Assembly (NCBI GenBank): GCA_029204225.1
Contig: CM055100.1
Location: 66,634,573 to 66,672,133 of the forward strand
Source: Diphasiastrum complanatum
Taxonomy: Eukaryota > Streptophyta > Lycopodiopsida > Lycopodiales > Lycopodiaceae
Length of the DNA stretch: 37,561 nucleotides
Reading direction: 5' to 3'
The first letter of the stretch is position 1, and every line of letters starts with the position of its first letter. A program made the position numbers and the translations under genes. Below, one piece after another: positions 10,623-20,068 of this stretch. Under the pieces are notes generated by a model. That model was not told where the DNA came from. It searched no databases and saw only the letters and a program-made list of their open reading frames with translations.

Positions 10623-11321
10623 TGCTGGAAAATAAGTGACATATGGTTGAATAACTATTTGACTTCGATAGTTTCAACTCTATCATCAACACAACTAATT
10701 ATCATTCACAAGTGCGAAAAATGAATGATAGAGGTAAATCGCATTATTGCCAATCATCAAAACTTAGATCATAATAGCATAAATAACAGAAAAGTAAGAC
10801 AAGACAAGTCGTGCTTTGAATTGTCGAATGCAGTATGTATTGTTGAATGATGAAAAATACATCTGATTACACTATAATAATAGTGCATCTAATTCTGCTA
10901 TAAAAGTTGCTCATACAGAAACTGTAATCGTGATAGCTTATCAATGATCAGTCTACGCCTATGGCAAAACATAGAAAGAGGAGAAAAAGAAGTGACTACT
11001 CCTAAAACTTGAACTAGTTCAACTTATGAATTGCTCTCTTCTTACAATGAACTAATCTACTGATCTATTTATAATTGTTGATGGCACAACCCTAAAAGAA
11101 TGTTTCATCATCCACTTGGCACAACCCTAAAAGAATGTTTCATCATCCACTTAGCAGGTGCCACGTGGAAATATGGGATTGGACCCAAAATATGTAATGG
11201 ATAAGACTCAATAACCAAATCTATTGAAGTCATTATTTGGTGACCCTCGAATAATAGTTTAGGTCTATTCGACATTGCGTCGACAATACGTGTATTTCTT
11301 CAGATTGTTACTATCTCAACA
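10623..11321 (-). repeat. 5' LTR of element G (right boundary approximate)
   Basis: Starts (plus sense) with TG right next to the primer site. A CAACA end at 11317-11321 would give matching TG...CA termini; another possible end is 11386. On the minus strand it holds a TATA-like TTATAAATAG (plus 11065-11074). A perfect tandem 35-bp duplication sits at 11083-11117 and 11118-11152. No second LTR copy is in the window, so the outer boundary is uncertain. Confidence 0.5.
11083..11152. repeat. Perfect 35-bp tandem duplication
   Basis: Two adjacent identical 35-bp copies starting GGCACAACCCTAAAAGAATG, just beside the TATA-like motif of the G LTR. Confidence 0.85.
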
Positions 11322-11822
11322 ATACAAGTAAATTGCAGAGTAAGTAATTTTGCATTACAGAATGATTTAAGGAATGAAATTCAACAAGTAGAGCCACAAT
11401 CATCATGGCAACTTCAATTTTCAAAGAGGATAAATGAGCCCTACTAAAATATTTTCATACTCCAAGGGATATTCCAATCAATAGCAACTATCACCCATTA
11501 TTGGATCGACGACATCCATGGCACCAAGTGATCGACAAGACACTAAAACATCTCCATTGTCCTTTATTCCAAGTGTCAATAGATGGTCCACGAACATTGA
11601 TACTCAACAACCTTGGAACATTGCCTCCTGATATGATCTTTTGTGTACTTTGCTTTGGTTAATTCAATAAAGTGACTATTGTTCCAAATATCCATAGTGT
11701 TCTAAGTTTTTGTACTAGTTCTTAATCCACTTAGACTGTTTTGCTTACACAATTTACTATTCTGATTATTTGATTTGAGTGGGTATAAGGATCTACTGGC
11801 TAAGTCATTTCATTACAATATG
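11322..11822. other. Stretch between elements G and F, no gene recognised
   Basis: No domain or RNA gene seen. It is the left flank into which element F inserted; its last bases reach the CAATC target duplication. Confidence 0.45.
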
Positions 11823-11827
11823 CAATC
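11823..11827. repeat. Target-site duplication of element F (left copy)
   Basis: CAATC, identical to 27980-27984 and directly touching the outermost LTR bases. Confidence 0.8.
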
Positions 11828-12615
<788 letters not shown>

Positions 12616-12625
12616 CTCTTTCTTC
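12616..12625 (-). promoter_or_regulatory. Polypurine tract of element F
   Basis: The minus strand reads GAAGAAAGAG directly before the LTR start TGTGAAAG. Confidence 0.65.
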
Positions 12626-12953
12626 AACTAGTTTTAGCTTAACCATGGAACTTTGGTCCAAATTTAGAATGATCTCCATCCTAAGTATAGACCTCCTTTC
12701 TAATGTTCTAAAGCAGTTTCCATAATTGATATAGAGAATAGTGTCCACTTGGGATGCTTCACTATTCATTAGAAAAATTTAGAGCCCAACAAGGGCCTTT
12801 GAAAAAAAAAAATTCTTATTTTCGTAGCCATGTGGACCTAGTGAAACCTTGATTTTAGGGTTCTACGTAACGTAGAATTTTCCAAATATAAATAAAATAA
12901 AAACTTTTTAAATATATTAATGTTTCGTCGGGCAGCATGTGGAAATGTTATTG
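12626..12953. other. Remnant 3' interior of element F, no domain seen
   Basis: About 330 bp between the F polypurine tract and fragment A2. No RNase H motif could be read on either strand. Confidence 0.4.
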
Positions 12954-14321
12954 GATTATGATGAGACTTTTGCTCTTGTGGCTAAGCTTGTTACTATCAG
13001 GTTGATCATTAGTCTTGCTACAACCTTCAATTGGGAGCTATTCCAACTTGATTTCACAAATGCTTTCCTAAATGGTTATTAGGAGGAAGAGATCTACATG
13101 AGGCAACCCGAGGGCTTCATCAAGGCAAAGCATGAATGAAAGGTGTGTTTCTTGAAGAAGAGCCTTTATGGGCTCAAACAAGCACCTAGAGCATGGTACT
13201 CTAAGCTAAACTCTTTTCTCATTTCCATCAATTTTGTAATGAGTGCTTATGATCCATTATTGTACATAAAATTTCATGATGACAAGATCATTGTTCCTGT
13301 TTTGTATGTAGATGACATTTTCTTGAGTGGTAATGATCTAGATGGAATTAGAGATGTAAAAATTGCTTTGGCAAAAGAGTTTAAGATGGTAGATCTCAGC
13401 CTATTAATCTTCATTCTAGGAATAGAGGTTATTAGAGGATGTGATTTTAGCTTTATTTGTCAATCTAAGTATGCTACATCCATCCTAGATAGATTTGGAA
13501 TGAAGAATTGTAAAGGCATTGAGACACCAATGGAGCAACATGTAAAAGCATCTATTGATGGTGATGAAGTATCCTTTGAGGACATCACATTATATAGAAG
13601 GCTTATTGGCTCCTTGATTTATTTAGCTATAACTAGACCTGATTTTAGTTATAGTGTTGGAAAGTTAAGCCAATTCATGCAAAGTCCTCTAGTTTCACAT
13701 TGGAAGATTGCCAAAAGAGTTCTTAGATACATTTCATTCACTAAGAATTTTGGCATTTTGTATAGAGGGACTAATCTTGGCTTAAAAGCCTATAGTGACT
13801 CGGATTTTGCAGGTGACAAAGTGGATAGGAGATCAACAAGTACTTTTGCCACCTTTCTATGTGATGGAGTAGTATCATGGCTTTCCAAAAAGCAAGATAT
13901 CATCTCCTTATCTTTCACAGAATCTGAGTACAAGGCCTTGACATCAACTTGCAAGGAGGTCTTGTGGCTCAAATGGCTATTGGTGGAGCTTCATGTCATG
14001 GAGGAGGAGATCCCTATCATCTATTTTGACAACCAATCAACCCAATCACTTGCAACTAATCCTACATTCCATGCAAGGAGCAAACACATCGAGATTGCTC
14101 ATCATTTCATGAGGGAGAAAGTGCAAGCCAAAGAAATTAAGCCCCAGCACGTGTCATCATCAAGTTGCTTGGTTGATTTGTTTACTAAATCATTACCTAA
14201 AGATTTATTTGTCAAGCTTAGATCTTCAATTGGAGTGATTGATAAAAGTATTGTTGTTTCCAAGGCTAGATTTGAGGAGGAGTGTGAAAATTTGAGTACA
14301 TTGGCAAATCTAGCCATGTAG
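12954..14321 (+). pseudogene. A2 reverse transcriptase and RNase H (truncated)
   Basis: The frame runs from 12954 to 14321 with two stops: TAG near 13079 where A has TTG, and TGA near 13137 where A has GGA. The 3' part is open from 13143 for 392 codons. Motifs are FQLDFTNAF, SLYGLKQAPRAW, the active-site LYVDDIFLSG (intact YVDD), LIGSLIYLAITRPD, AYSDSDFAGDKVDRRST, FTESEYKAL, YFDNQST (Cys in A is Phe) and HARSKHIEIAHHF. Compared with a full copia Pol, the N-terminal half is missing. It ends, like A, inside the LTR. Confidence 0.88.
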
Positions 14322-14481
14322 AATATTGTATATTTTTTAAATATTTTTTGTTAGTCACTTGAATGGCCAAAGTGCCACTTGTCAATCCACACCTAATGTA
14401 GGTTACCACGAGTCAAGAGGAGTGATTGTGTCCATTTGGTAGTGATTCCTACTTTGTAGGATCTAGACCTTGATTTATTTA
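12954..14481 (+). mobile_element. Truncated copia fragment A2, relative of element A
   Basis: The sequence is closely similar to element A from within reverse transcriptase (A about 22107) through RNase H and about 190 bp into the 3' LTR. Similarity starts abruptly at 12954 and stops near 14481, so both ends are missing. It lies inside element F on the opposite strand, next to the H3-like gene. Confidence 0.85.
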
Positions 14482-14593
14482 AATAAGTCTCGTATTGGTT
14501 ATAATGGCTAGAATCAAGATAAACCTAGTTAGAATCGTATGGAGTTCTGACAAAAAGATTATGTGCAGAGAGAAAGAAATGTAGACACAATAT

Positions 14594-15288
14594 CTACAGA
14601 TTTTTAGTTATTTTGTCAAGCTTCTCTTGGATTATCATCACTTTCGGTGAAGAAACCTTCTGAGGAGTTGGACGAGTAACATGAGGAGGAGAGGATGATT
14701 TTGCATCTGAATCAAATTCTCTAGCATCTGATTCAAAGCTCAAGAAGATGTGGGGTCTCTTGTCAGGGATAACTCTAGGAGGAAGGGAAGCAGCTGGCTT
14801 CGAGATCCAGCTTTCTTAGGAACAGCCTGTTTCGTTTTCTTCCTTAAGGTAGTTGGCAAGTCTGATCTATCCAGAGGCAAGTCTCTGGAGATGCTGGCAT
14901 TACCCACATGCAAACCTGAATAACAGGACCAAAGTCCTTTGAGAATAACGAAATCCTTGGGCATGATGGTAACACGCTTACCATGCATGACCAAAAGATA
15001 GGAATCCTCAAAAAACTAGGACAGAAAATCTTCTGCAACACCTTGTAAGACCTACATGGCTGTCATGGCAAAACGAACATCAAGCCCAAGTGACAAGGTG
15101 ACATTCCTAATAGATCGACCAAAAGGAGCTCTAGGGATCAAGAATTTAGTTGATCTCTGGAATTTTTTTTATCTTTCTCAGCCAGACTTGCTTTCTACCA
15201 CGTCTACGGCCAGTACTAGTGGAACACGGGCACGGGAGGGCTGTATAGAGGTAATGGCACAGGCAGTGGATTTTGTCCTAGCCGTCAT
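14594..15288 (-). pseudogene. Histone H3 / CenH3-like gene with C-terminal extension (broken)
   Basis: The minus strand gives an N-terminal MTARTKSTA (compare the H3 start MARTK) from ATG at 15288. After a frame break come GRRRGRKQVWLRKIKK (like the H3 segment before the alphaN helix), then FQRSTKFLIPRAPFGRSIRN, LGLDVRF, and near the fold's end FFEDSYLLVMHGKRVTIMPKDF, matching the H3 motif with KRVTIMPKD. LIPxAPF and KDF resemble centromeric H3, but the loop-1 length is that of ordinary H3. After the fold there is a tail of roughly 120 residues rich in Lys, Ser and Pro (for example TTLRKKTKQAVPKKAG and PHVTRPTPQKVSS) to a stop at 14594. About three frameshifts, one at an A8 run, and two CAG-to-TAG-type stops break it. 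Histone H3 packs DNA in nucleosomes; this copy should not make protein. An H3-like domain is well supported; CenH3 identity is tentative. Confidence 0.72.
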
Positions 15289-15339
15289 TCTAAGATACAA
15301 AAGAAGTAAATTTGAAAAAAAAATCTGTGATTTAAATAT

Positions 15340-15562
15340 TGAAACGAAGTGCAGAGAATGAAAACAAAAAAAAATTTGCGAAAGAAAGACGCTTGAAATC
15401 GATATCAGGACTGAATATCAGTTTTGAGCACATGAATACAAGAGAAAAAAAAAAGGGAAGTTCTGTGCTCGAAAGCGATATTGGTTATATCGCAGTATCG
15501 GGCTCGAGCGCGGGGAGTGCTAACGGAATTAGAACGTACAAAGAGCGCGCTTGAGATCGGGA
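15340..15562. repeat. Alternating inverted-motif array, left leader
   Basis: Five clear copies of an 18-bp motif (consensus about GCGCTYGARNYCGATAYT) in strictly alternating orientation: plus at 15390-15406, minus at 15413-15431, plus at 15465-15483, minus at 15493-15512, plus at 15547-15562. A sixth, weak copy may lie near 15340. Centre spacings alternate between about 24-28 and 52 bp, giving a period near 80. The array lies where the 5' leader of the H3-like transcript is expected. Neighbouring copies can form hairpins, for example GCGATAT with ATATCGC around 15475-15493. Confidence 0.7.
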
Positions 15563-15608
15563 GTCAAAAATAAAAAATTTGCGAGGAAAAATGAAAATTC
15601 GGTGGGGG

Positions 15609-15899
15609 TATTTATAAACAAAATTTTGCACGTGTGAAAAATGGTTGCGAACACGTGGCATCATTAAAGTGATCCACATGTATTGTCCGTACAAGTCATT
15701 ACGATGCAATAATGAGGCCAGGTAGGGGTCACACACGTGCATGGATCAGAATATGACACCTGTCATTCTGCACGTGACATTCTGCACATGACAAATGTCA
15801 GATCAATCATTCTCTATACGACGGAATATTCTCTACCAATCACGCAACAACAAGTGTTCTTTTGGACCTCATTCACGTGTGCAAATTTTTTTTATAAAT
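15609..15899. promoter_or_regulatory. Divergent promoter core with five CACGTG boxes
   Basis: Leftward: CACGTG (15629-15634), a 10-bp spacer, then minus-strand TTTATAAATA (15618-15609). Rightward: CACGTG (15874-15879), an 11-bp spacer, then TTTATAAAT (15891-15899). The sequence around the two is similar when one is reversed. Three more CACGTG cores lie between (15652, 15734 and 15771). CACGTG is the plant G-box core bound by bZIP and bHLH factors. Promoter activity is inferred, not shown. Confidence 0.6.
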
Positions 15900-15927
15900 T
15901 CATCATTTTCGATGCAGATTTTCATAA

Positions 15928-16157
15928 AATATCGATTTCAAGCACACACTTGCCACTGCTTCGAATCTGTTTATACATTTGCGCCTGAAACCGATACTGT
16001 CTACTCTGATTTGCTCTCAAGCGCACCTTACTTGTCGATTTTTCTTGTTCTTCATCCTTACACTCGGATTCAATACTCAATTTTTTGATATCTCTTTCGA
16101 GCGCATAGGGCATTGTAGTTTTGTTTTAACTTGCATTTTGCGCTTGAGTCCGATATT
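15928..16157. repeat. Alternating inverted-motif array, right leader
   Basis: Five clear copies of the same 18-bp motif: minus at 15928-15945, plus at 15981-15998, minus at 16008-16024, minus at 16087-16104, plus at 16140-16157. A weak plus copy near 16065-16080 fills the only gap in the alternation. Spacings are about 54 and 26 bp, so the period is near 80, as in the left array. It lies just after the rightward TATA box. Confidence 0.7.
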
Positions 16158-16486
16158 CAAAATCTTTCTTTCTGTTTTTTTTTTTGTTGAAATGTCTACT
16201 TTCAATTGCTATCTTTTTTTCATGAATTTGGTATATGATAATATAGAGTATTTCAAATCTCTTTTTTCTCCTTTTCTTTTTGTTCTTCCTTCTATTACTG
16301 AGGGTCTTGGTGTGGAAGCATTTTATGAGATTTATCTCAGATTTAAGTCTCTGCTCAGTACTCCCTTGTTCAGATCTCAAAATAAGGACATGATTCATTA
16401 TCAGAACCTGGTGACACTCGACAAAGCATAGCTATAAAGCTAAGCTTGACAGAATGTTCACCAAGTTCCATAATTATTTCAACTTT

Positions 16487-16538
16487 GTAGATGATTGTCC
16501 AATTCACAATAAAAAAAAATAGATTTGTAGAATTTCAG
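16487..16538 (+). other. Candidate short intron 1 of the unrecognised gene
   Basis: Begins GTAGAT and ends GAATTTCAG, contains an in-frame stop, and joins two open frames in phase if removed. A length of 52 nt is short for plants. Confidence 0.35.
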
Positions 16539-17216
16539 TCTGCAATTGTTTTTTTTTTTTTGTTAAATATTTTTGACGATTCGGAAGCTGGCCCTTCTAC
16601 TTTTGAAGTTGCTTCTTCTAGTGGTATAAAATCTAAGAAGTCAAAGACTGTAGATATAGAAACTTTTTTTAATTGATACGAGCATTAATCTAGATGATTG
16701 TACAGATTTTGGTCCTGCACAAAATAGGATATCGTTTATAGGCCCTAGAACTACCAATATCATTTCTCATTCTGATAAATCTCTTATCACATTTCCTACT
16801 TATAATATAGATAATGATTCTTTTTTGACACTATCGAATATATCGAATCTTTTTTATTTCATAGAGGCTGAGACTCTTTGCATTCTGAGCAAAGAGCTTC
16901 ATGAATTTTCAGATATAATCGATTATGATGCTGATGATCTTCTCCCTGGTGTTGACGTTGTAAATAAGAATGAGTTTTATTTAGGAAAAGATTGCTTGAA
17001 AATGGTTGTCGAGGAAATGCGCCAAAAAGAAAATAATCTTCCTTCTGACGAGGAGTTCCTCAGATTTCAAGGTCATCTTGGTTTTCCAAAACCAACTGTC
17101 TATTCACCAACCTTATTGACATCGAAAGCTGGACATAATATTGATGGAGAGGTAGTAATAGAGGAAGACAAAGCTGAATGCATAAGTTTTGTATCTTATC
17201 TTGTACTAGTAGATCC

Positions 17217-17266
17217 GTAATGTCAGATTTTATACTGGAGCTTACTTTGCATTTTTTTCATTTCAG
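17217..17266 (+). other. Candidate short intron 2 of the unrecognised gene
   Basis: Begins GTAATG, has a T-rich tract before TTTCAG, and is 50 nt long. Splicing here does not enter the longest downstream frame, so either a different donor (GTACTA or GTAGAT a few bases upstream gives the right phase) or an indel is needed. Confidence 0.35.
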
Positions 17267-17486
17267 GAAACAATCTTTCTTGATGATTTTGCAATTCGTC
17301 GAGGTGGGCAGAGATCCTCTGCTAGAGAATTTTCAAGAGATTGTGCACTAGGGCATTATCTGAAGTTCTTCAAGAATAATGAGATAAGTGTTGTCCATTC
17401 AAAGTTTCAACAACATGGTGATACAATGATTATGGCAATCAAGGCACTTTCTCATTTTCTTGGAATACCATAAGCATCATACAAAA

Positions 17487-18137
17487 CTAGTATAGCCTTT
17501 TTTGAACTTTGAGATCCAAAAAATTCAACGAAGCAACATAACATATCAAGCAAAGGAAGAGAAGCATATATGAATGTGTTGTAGTAGATACAACATGAAA
17601 GATGCCTCTCTTTGCCATGTAAGGTGAGCCATAAAGACTCGACCATGCATCTTGAAGATCTTCTATATGAAGAAGAGACTCCTCCTCATACCTTGGCCCC
17701 ATCACAACTTGAATACCTTCAAAAGAGACAACTTGTGATGCTTCTTGAGAAGCCTTGGTCTCGGCCACTTCCAAGGTTGAAACTTCATGCAACATGACAT
17801 CTCTATTCACAACCACTGTTGAAATAGAGAGTGTAACGACACTAAAGGCCTCCTTGATGGATGAGTATCCAATTATGATCCATGAGCTTGGATCATCCTT
17901 CTTCCTTCTTTCCAAGGGAATATGTGCAAATCAAGATCTTCAATGAGAATTGCTTCTCAACCTATGCTTTGAATAATAGGGAATAATTATACACCATAAT
18001 ACTTGAAGAGAGAAGATATGTGCATCTTGTGTGATCATCCTCCTTTGAAAGATTGGACATATAAGAAACATAAAGAGAGTTTGCACTCTCACTTGGATCC
18101 AATTTGTAGGTCACTATCAAGAAGTTGGCCAACACTT
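17487..18137 (-). pseudogene. Element B protease end and integrase tail (after A insertion)
   Basis: Directly left of the A insertion the minus strand reads SVGQLLDSDLQIGSK, the expected copia sequence after LTKNILS on the other side of A (24127). About 220 bp further comes IIIGYSSIKEAFS and VVVNRDVMLHE, which match the copia sequence after the integrase core. The core itself (roughly 900 bp in a full element) has been deleted. The rest, down to 17487, is open but not recognised. Confidence 0.65.
18133..18137. repeat. Target-site duplication of element A (left copy)
   Basis: CACTT here and CGCTT at 24127-24131 differ by one G/A transition at a former CpG. Confidence 0.7.
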
Positions 18138-18828
18138 TGTGAAAAATTGCCTACATTGGCAAATCTAGCCATGTAGAATATTGTACATTTTGTCAATATT
18201 GTTTGTTGGTTACTTAAATGGCCAAAGTGCCACTTGTACATACACACCTAAAGTAGGTTACCACGAGTCAAGAGGAGTGGTTGTGTCTATTTGGTAGTGA
18301 TTCCTACTTTGTAGGATCTAGACCATGATTTATGATGAGATTTGTACCTACCATGCACCTACCAAGCATGACTCTTGGATCTAGGCTAGGGTTTTCACAT
18401 TAGGGAAAGAAAGTGGAGTCTACTTCCTTATTACATGCTGGATTTTCACCTAACTTTGCAAAGGAAGTGTGTTTTACTATGTATTTCCATTCTCCATAGT
18501 GAGAAGATAGAAACTTTTTGGAGCCTCAAGGAGAAACTCGAGTTTTCTCTCATTGTATGGTGATTACTCTATTTTTCCAATGAAATCCAGCTTTGGCACT
18601 TTGTAAACACTGTCTACAGGCCGTACTACAGCCTTATTTCCACACGTGTGGAGTTGGATTAGACTATTTGATCAATGCTTTGATTGTCTCTACTTGTTTC
18701 CTATCAAGCTGCTAAACTAGATCTTATTTTCTGATGACTAGTTTCTGATAGATTGTTTAACAAGCATACAATCACCTTGTGGATCATTCAAAGATCCATT
18801 TATGGTCCTTAGTACTGTACTTTTCACA
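18138..18828 (+). repeat. 5' LTR of element A
   Basis: Starts TGTGAAAAATTG and ends TACTTTTCACA, followed directly by the primer site. It contains the palindrome CCACACGTGTGG (18640-18651). Confidence 0.93.
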
Positions 18829-18840
18829 TGGTATCAGAGC
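18829..18840 (+). promoter_or_regulatory. Primer-binding site of element A
   Basis: TGGTATCAGAGC, the exact copia site complementary to the 3' end of initiator tRNA-Met, directly after the LTR. Confidence 0.92.
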
Positions 18841-19459
18841 CAAGTACAAGGCCATTGATCTGTGTTTGAATCTAATCCAGTTTTAGCAGGTTTTGGTGCA
18901 AAAAGCTAGTATTGGAAGGGCGAGCTGGTATCCAGGTTTTGGTGAGGGGATTTGATCCCAAACTTTTTCAGGATCAAAATCCGTACTGTTCACACGTGTG
19001 GGCATCTCTGAACCAGCATTTAATAACCCATATTCATTGGATTATAGAAAATTCATATGGTGTCAGTTTGATGTAATTTTTGGTGCAAATCCTAGAATAA
19101 GCTACCAAGATCACTTGCCATTGATTAGTTTTGAATTTGTTTCATGAAAACTAATTAATCTAGGCTGATTTCAGACCTTCTTAAAGTGGAAACCAGGTCT
19201 TGAAAGTACATCAAAGTGAATGAGAGAGATAGAGTCAGTTTTTGTCCAAGAATAGCCAAGATTGGCAAGATTTGCTTGAGTGTAGTTTTCATCTCATCTT
19301 ATCTTCATTCCAGCTTGTGAGGGAGTGATAGAATTGTGATTACAAATCCATCTGTTGGATTAGAAGTCAACATTTGAGTGAAACACTGCAAGTTAGAAAC
19401 CTTTGTGAGTTTCAGGTCCAAACAAATCTATATCTTGTGTGTAGAATCTTGCTAGTAAG
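18841..19459 (+). other. Untranslated leader of element A
   Basis: About 620 bp between primer site and gag start without a long open frame. It has a second CACACGTGTG palindrome at 18991-19000. Confidence 0.6.
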
Positions 19460-20068
19460 ATGGGATCAGTGGGAGCCTACCTTCTAGAAGCTAGTGAGAG
19501 GTTAAATTCTACCAATTATGCTATTTGGAAAGTGAGGATGGAGTCACTAATGGTGCTCCAGGATCTTTATGAGTTTCTAATAGATGATGAAGATGAACCT
19601 CTAGGTGCACAGGAATTAGTGAGATACAAGAAGAGGTCTAGGCTTGCACTTCACTGTATTAAGATGAATGTAAGCAATGATCTTTTAAGGGAAGTATCAT
19701 CATGTAAGAGTGCTAAAGAGGCTTGGAAATCTTTAAAATCTATCCATGAGTCTAGTAACACTTCGAGGGTTCTCATGCTTAGGAATCAGATTCTACAAAG
19801 CATGAAGAGGAGTGATGAGAATGCACAAGATTATGTGCTAAGAATCAAGTCTCTTAATAGGGAGTTAGCTTCCATTGGAGAGAAGATTCAAGATAGTGAG
19901 CTTGTTCAGATTGTCCTAAATGGTCTAGGGAGTGGCTTTACAAATTTGGTCCAAAGCTTTGCAATCCAAGACACTTTGCCTACTATAGAAAAGCTACACA
20001 GTGTATTAGTAGCTGAAGAGTGTAGGATGTTGCATACCAACGCAAGAATGAATGCTATTTCTCTGTAG
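19460..20068 (+). CDS. Element A Gag (capsid part)
   Basis: Starts with ATG (MGSVGAYLLEASERLNSTNY) and encodes a copia Gag of the DUF4219/UBN2 kind: AIWKVRMESL early, then AKEAWKSLKSIHESSN, then ELVQIVLNGLGSGF. It ends at a TAG at 20066-20068. The same frame then continues openly through the zinc knuckle and protease, so the TAG is a premature stop, likely from CAG. Gag builds the particle that packages element RNA. The 202-codon product lacks the nucleocapsid. Confidence 0.88.
   Translation: MGSVGAYLLEASERLNSTNYAIWKVRMESLMVLQDLYEFLIDDEDEPLGAQELVRYKKRSRLALHCIKMNVSNDLLREVSSCKSAKEAWKSLKSIHESSNTSRVLMLRNQILQSMKRSDENAQDYVLRIKSLNRELASIGEKIQDSELVQIVLNGLGSGFTNLVQSFAIQDTLPTIEKLHSVLVAEECRMLHTNARMNAISL

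Larger units (their letters stand above)
3114..11321 (-). mobile_element. Decayed Ty1/copia element G (minus strand), split by element D
   Basis: On the minus strand, from high to low coordinates, one reads an LTR (about 11321 to 10623), a primer-binding site (10622-10611), gag (from 10544), protease (to about 9847), then after the D insertion an integrase core and C-terminal part (3898 to 3114). Reverse transcriptase, RNase H and the second LTR are not recognisable. The order fits Ty1/copia. Between protease and integrase core the zinc-finger part of integrase is missing, and a plus-strand integrase scrap (3880-4015) sits there instead. The element is old, with internal deletions. Whether all pieces come from a single insertion is an inference from their order and strand. 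Confidence 0.6.
16192..17472 (+). pseudogene. Unrecognised gene divergent from the H3-like gene, possibly spliced
   Basis: I do not recognise the protein. The start is ATG at 16192 after the leader array. Coding-like stretches: 16192-16431 (including GLGVEAFYEIYLRF), continuing after a 1-nt shift to about 16486 (MFTKFHNYFNF); 16539-16670 (DDSEAGPSTFEVASSS, then Lys/Ser-rich); after a shift at a T8 run, 16672-17216 (including DYDADDLLPGVDVV and EEMRQKENNLPSDEEFLRF); and 17267-17472 (ARDCALGHYLKFF-like, ending HFLGIP). Gaps at 16487-16538 and 17217-17266 start GT and end TTTCAG, so they may be introns of about 50 nt, though the second does not keep frame. No membrane segment or signal peptide is clear. 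It is probably a decayed copy of a real gene, given the acidic, Ser/Lys-rich, non-repeat sequence. Confidence 0.45.

Noticed and set aside
14594-15288. A functional centromeric histone gene
   Set aside because: About three frameshifts and two stops interrupt it, and the loop-1 length is that of ordinary H3. Only an H3-like pseudogene is supported.
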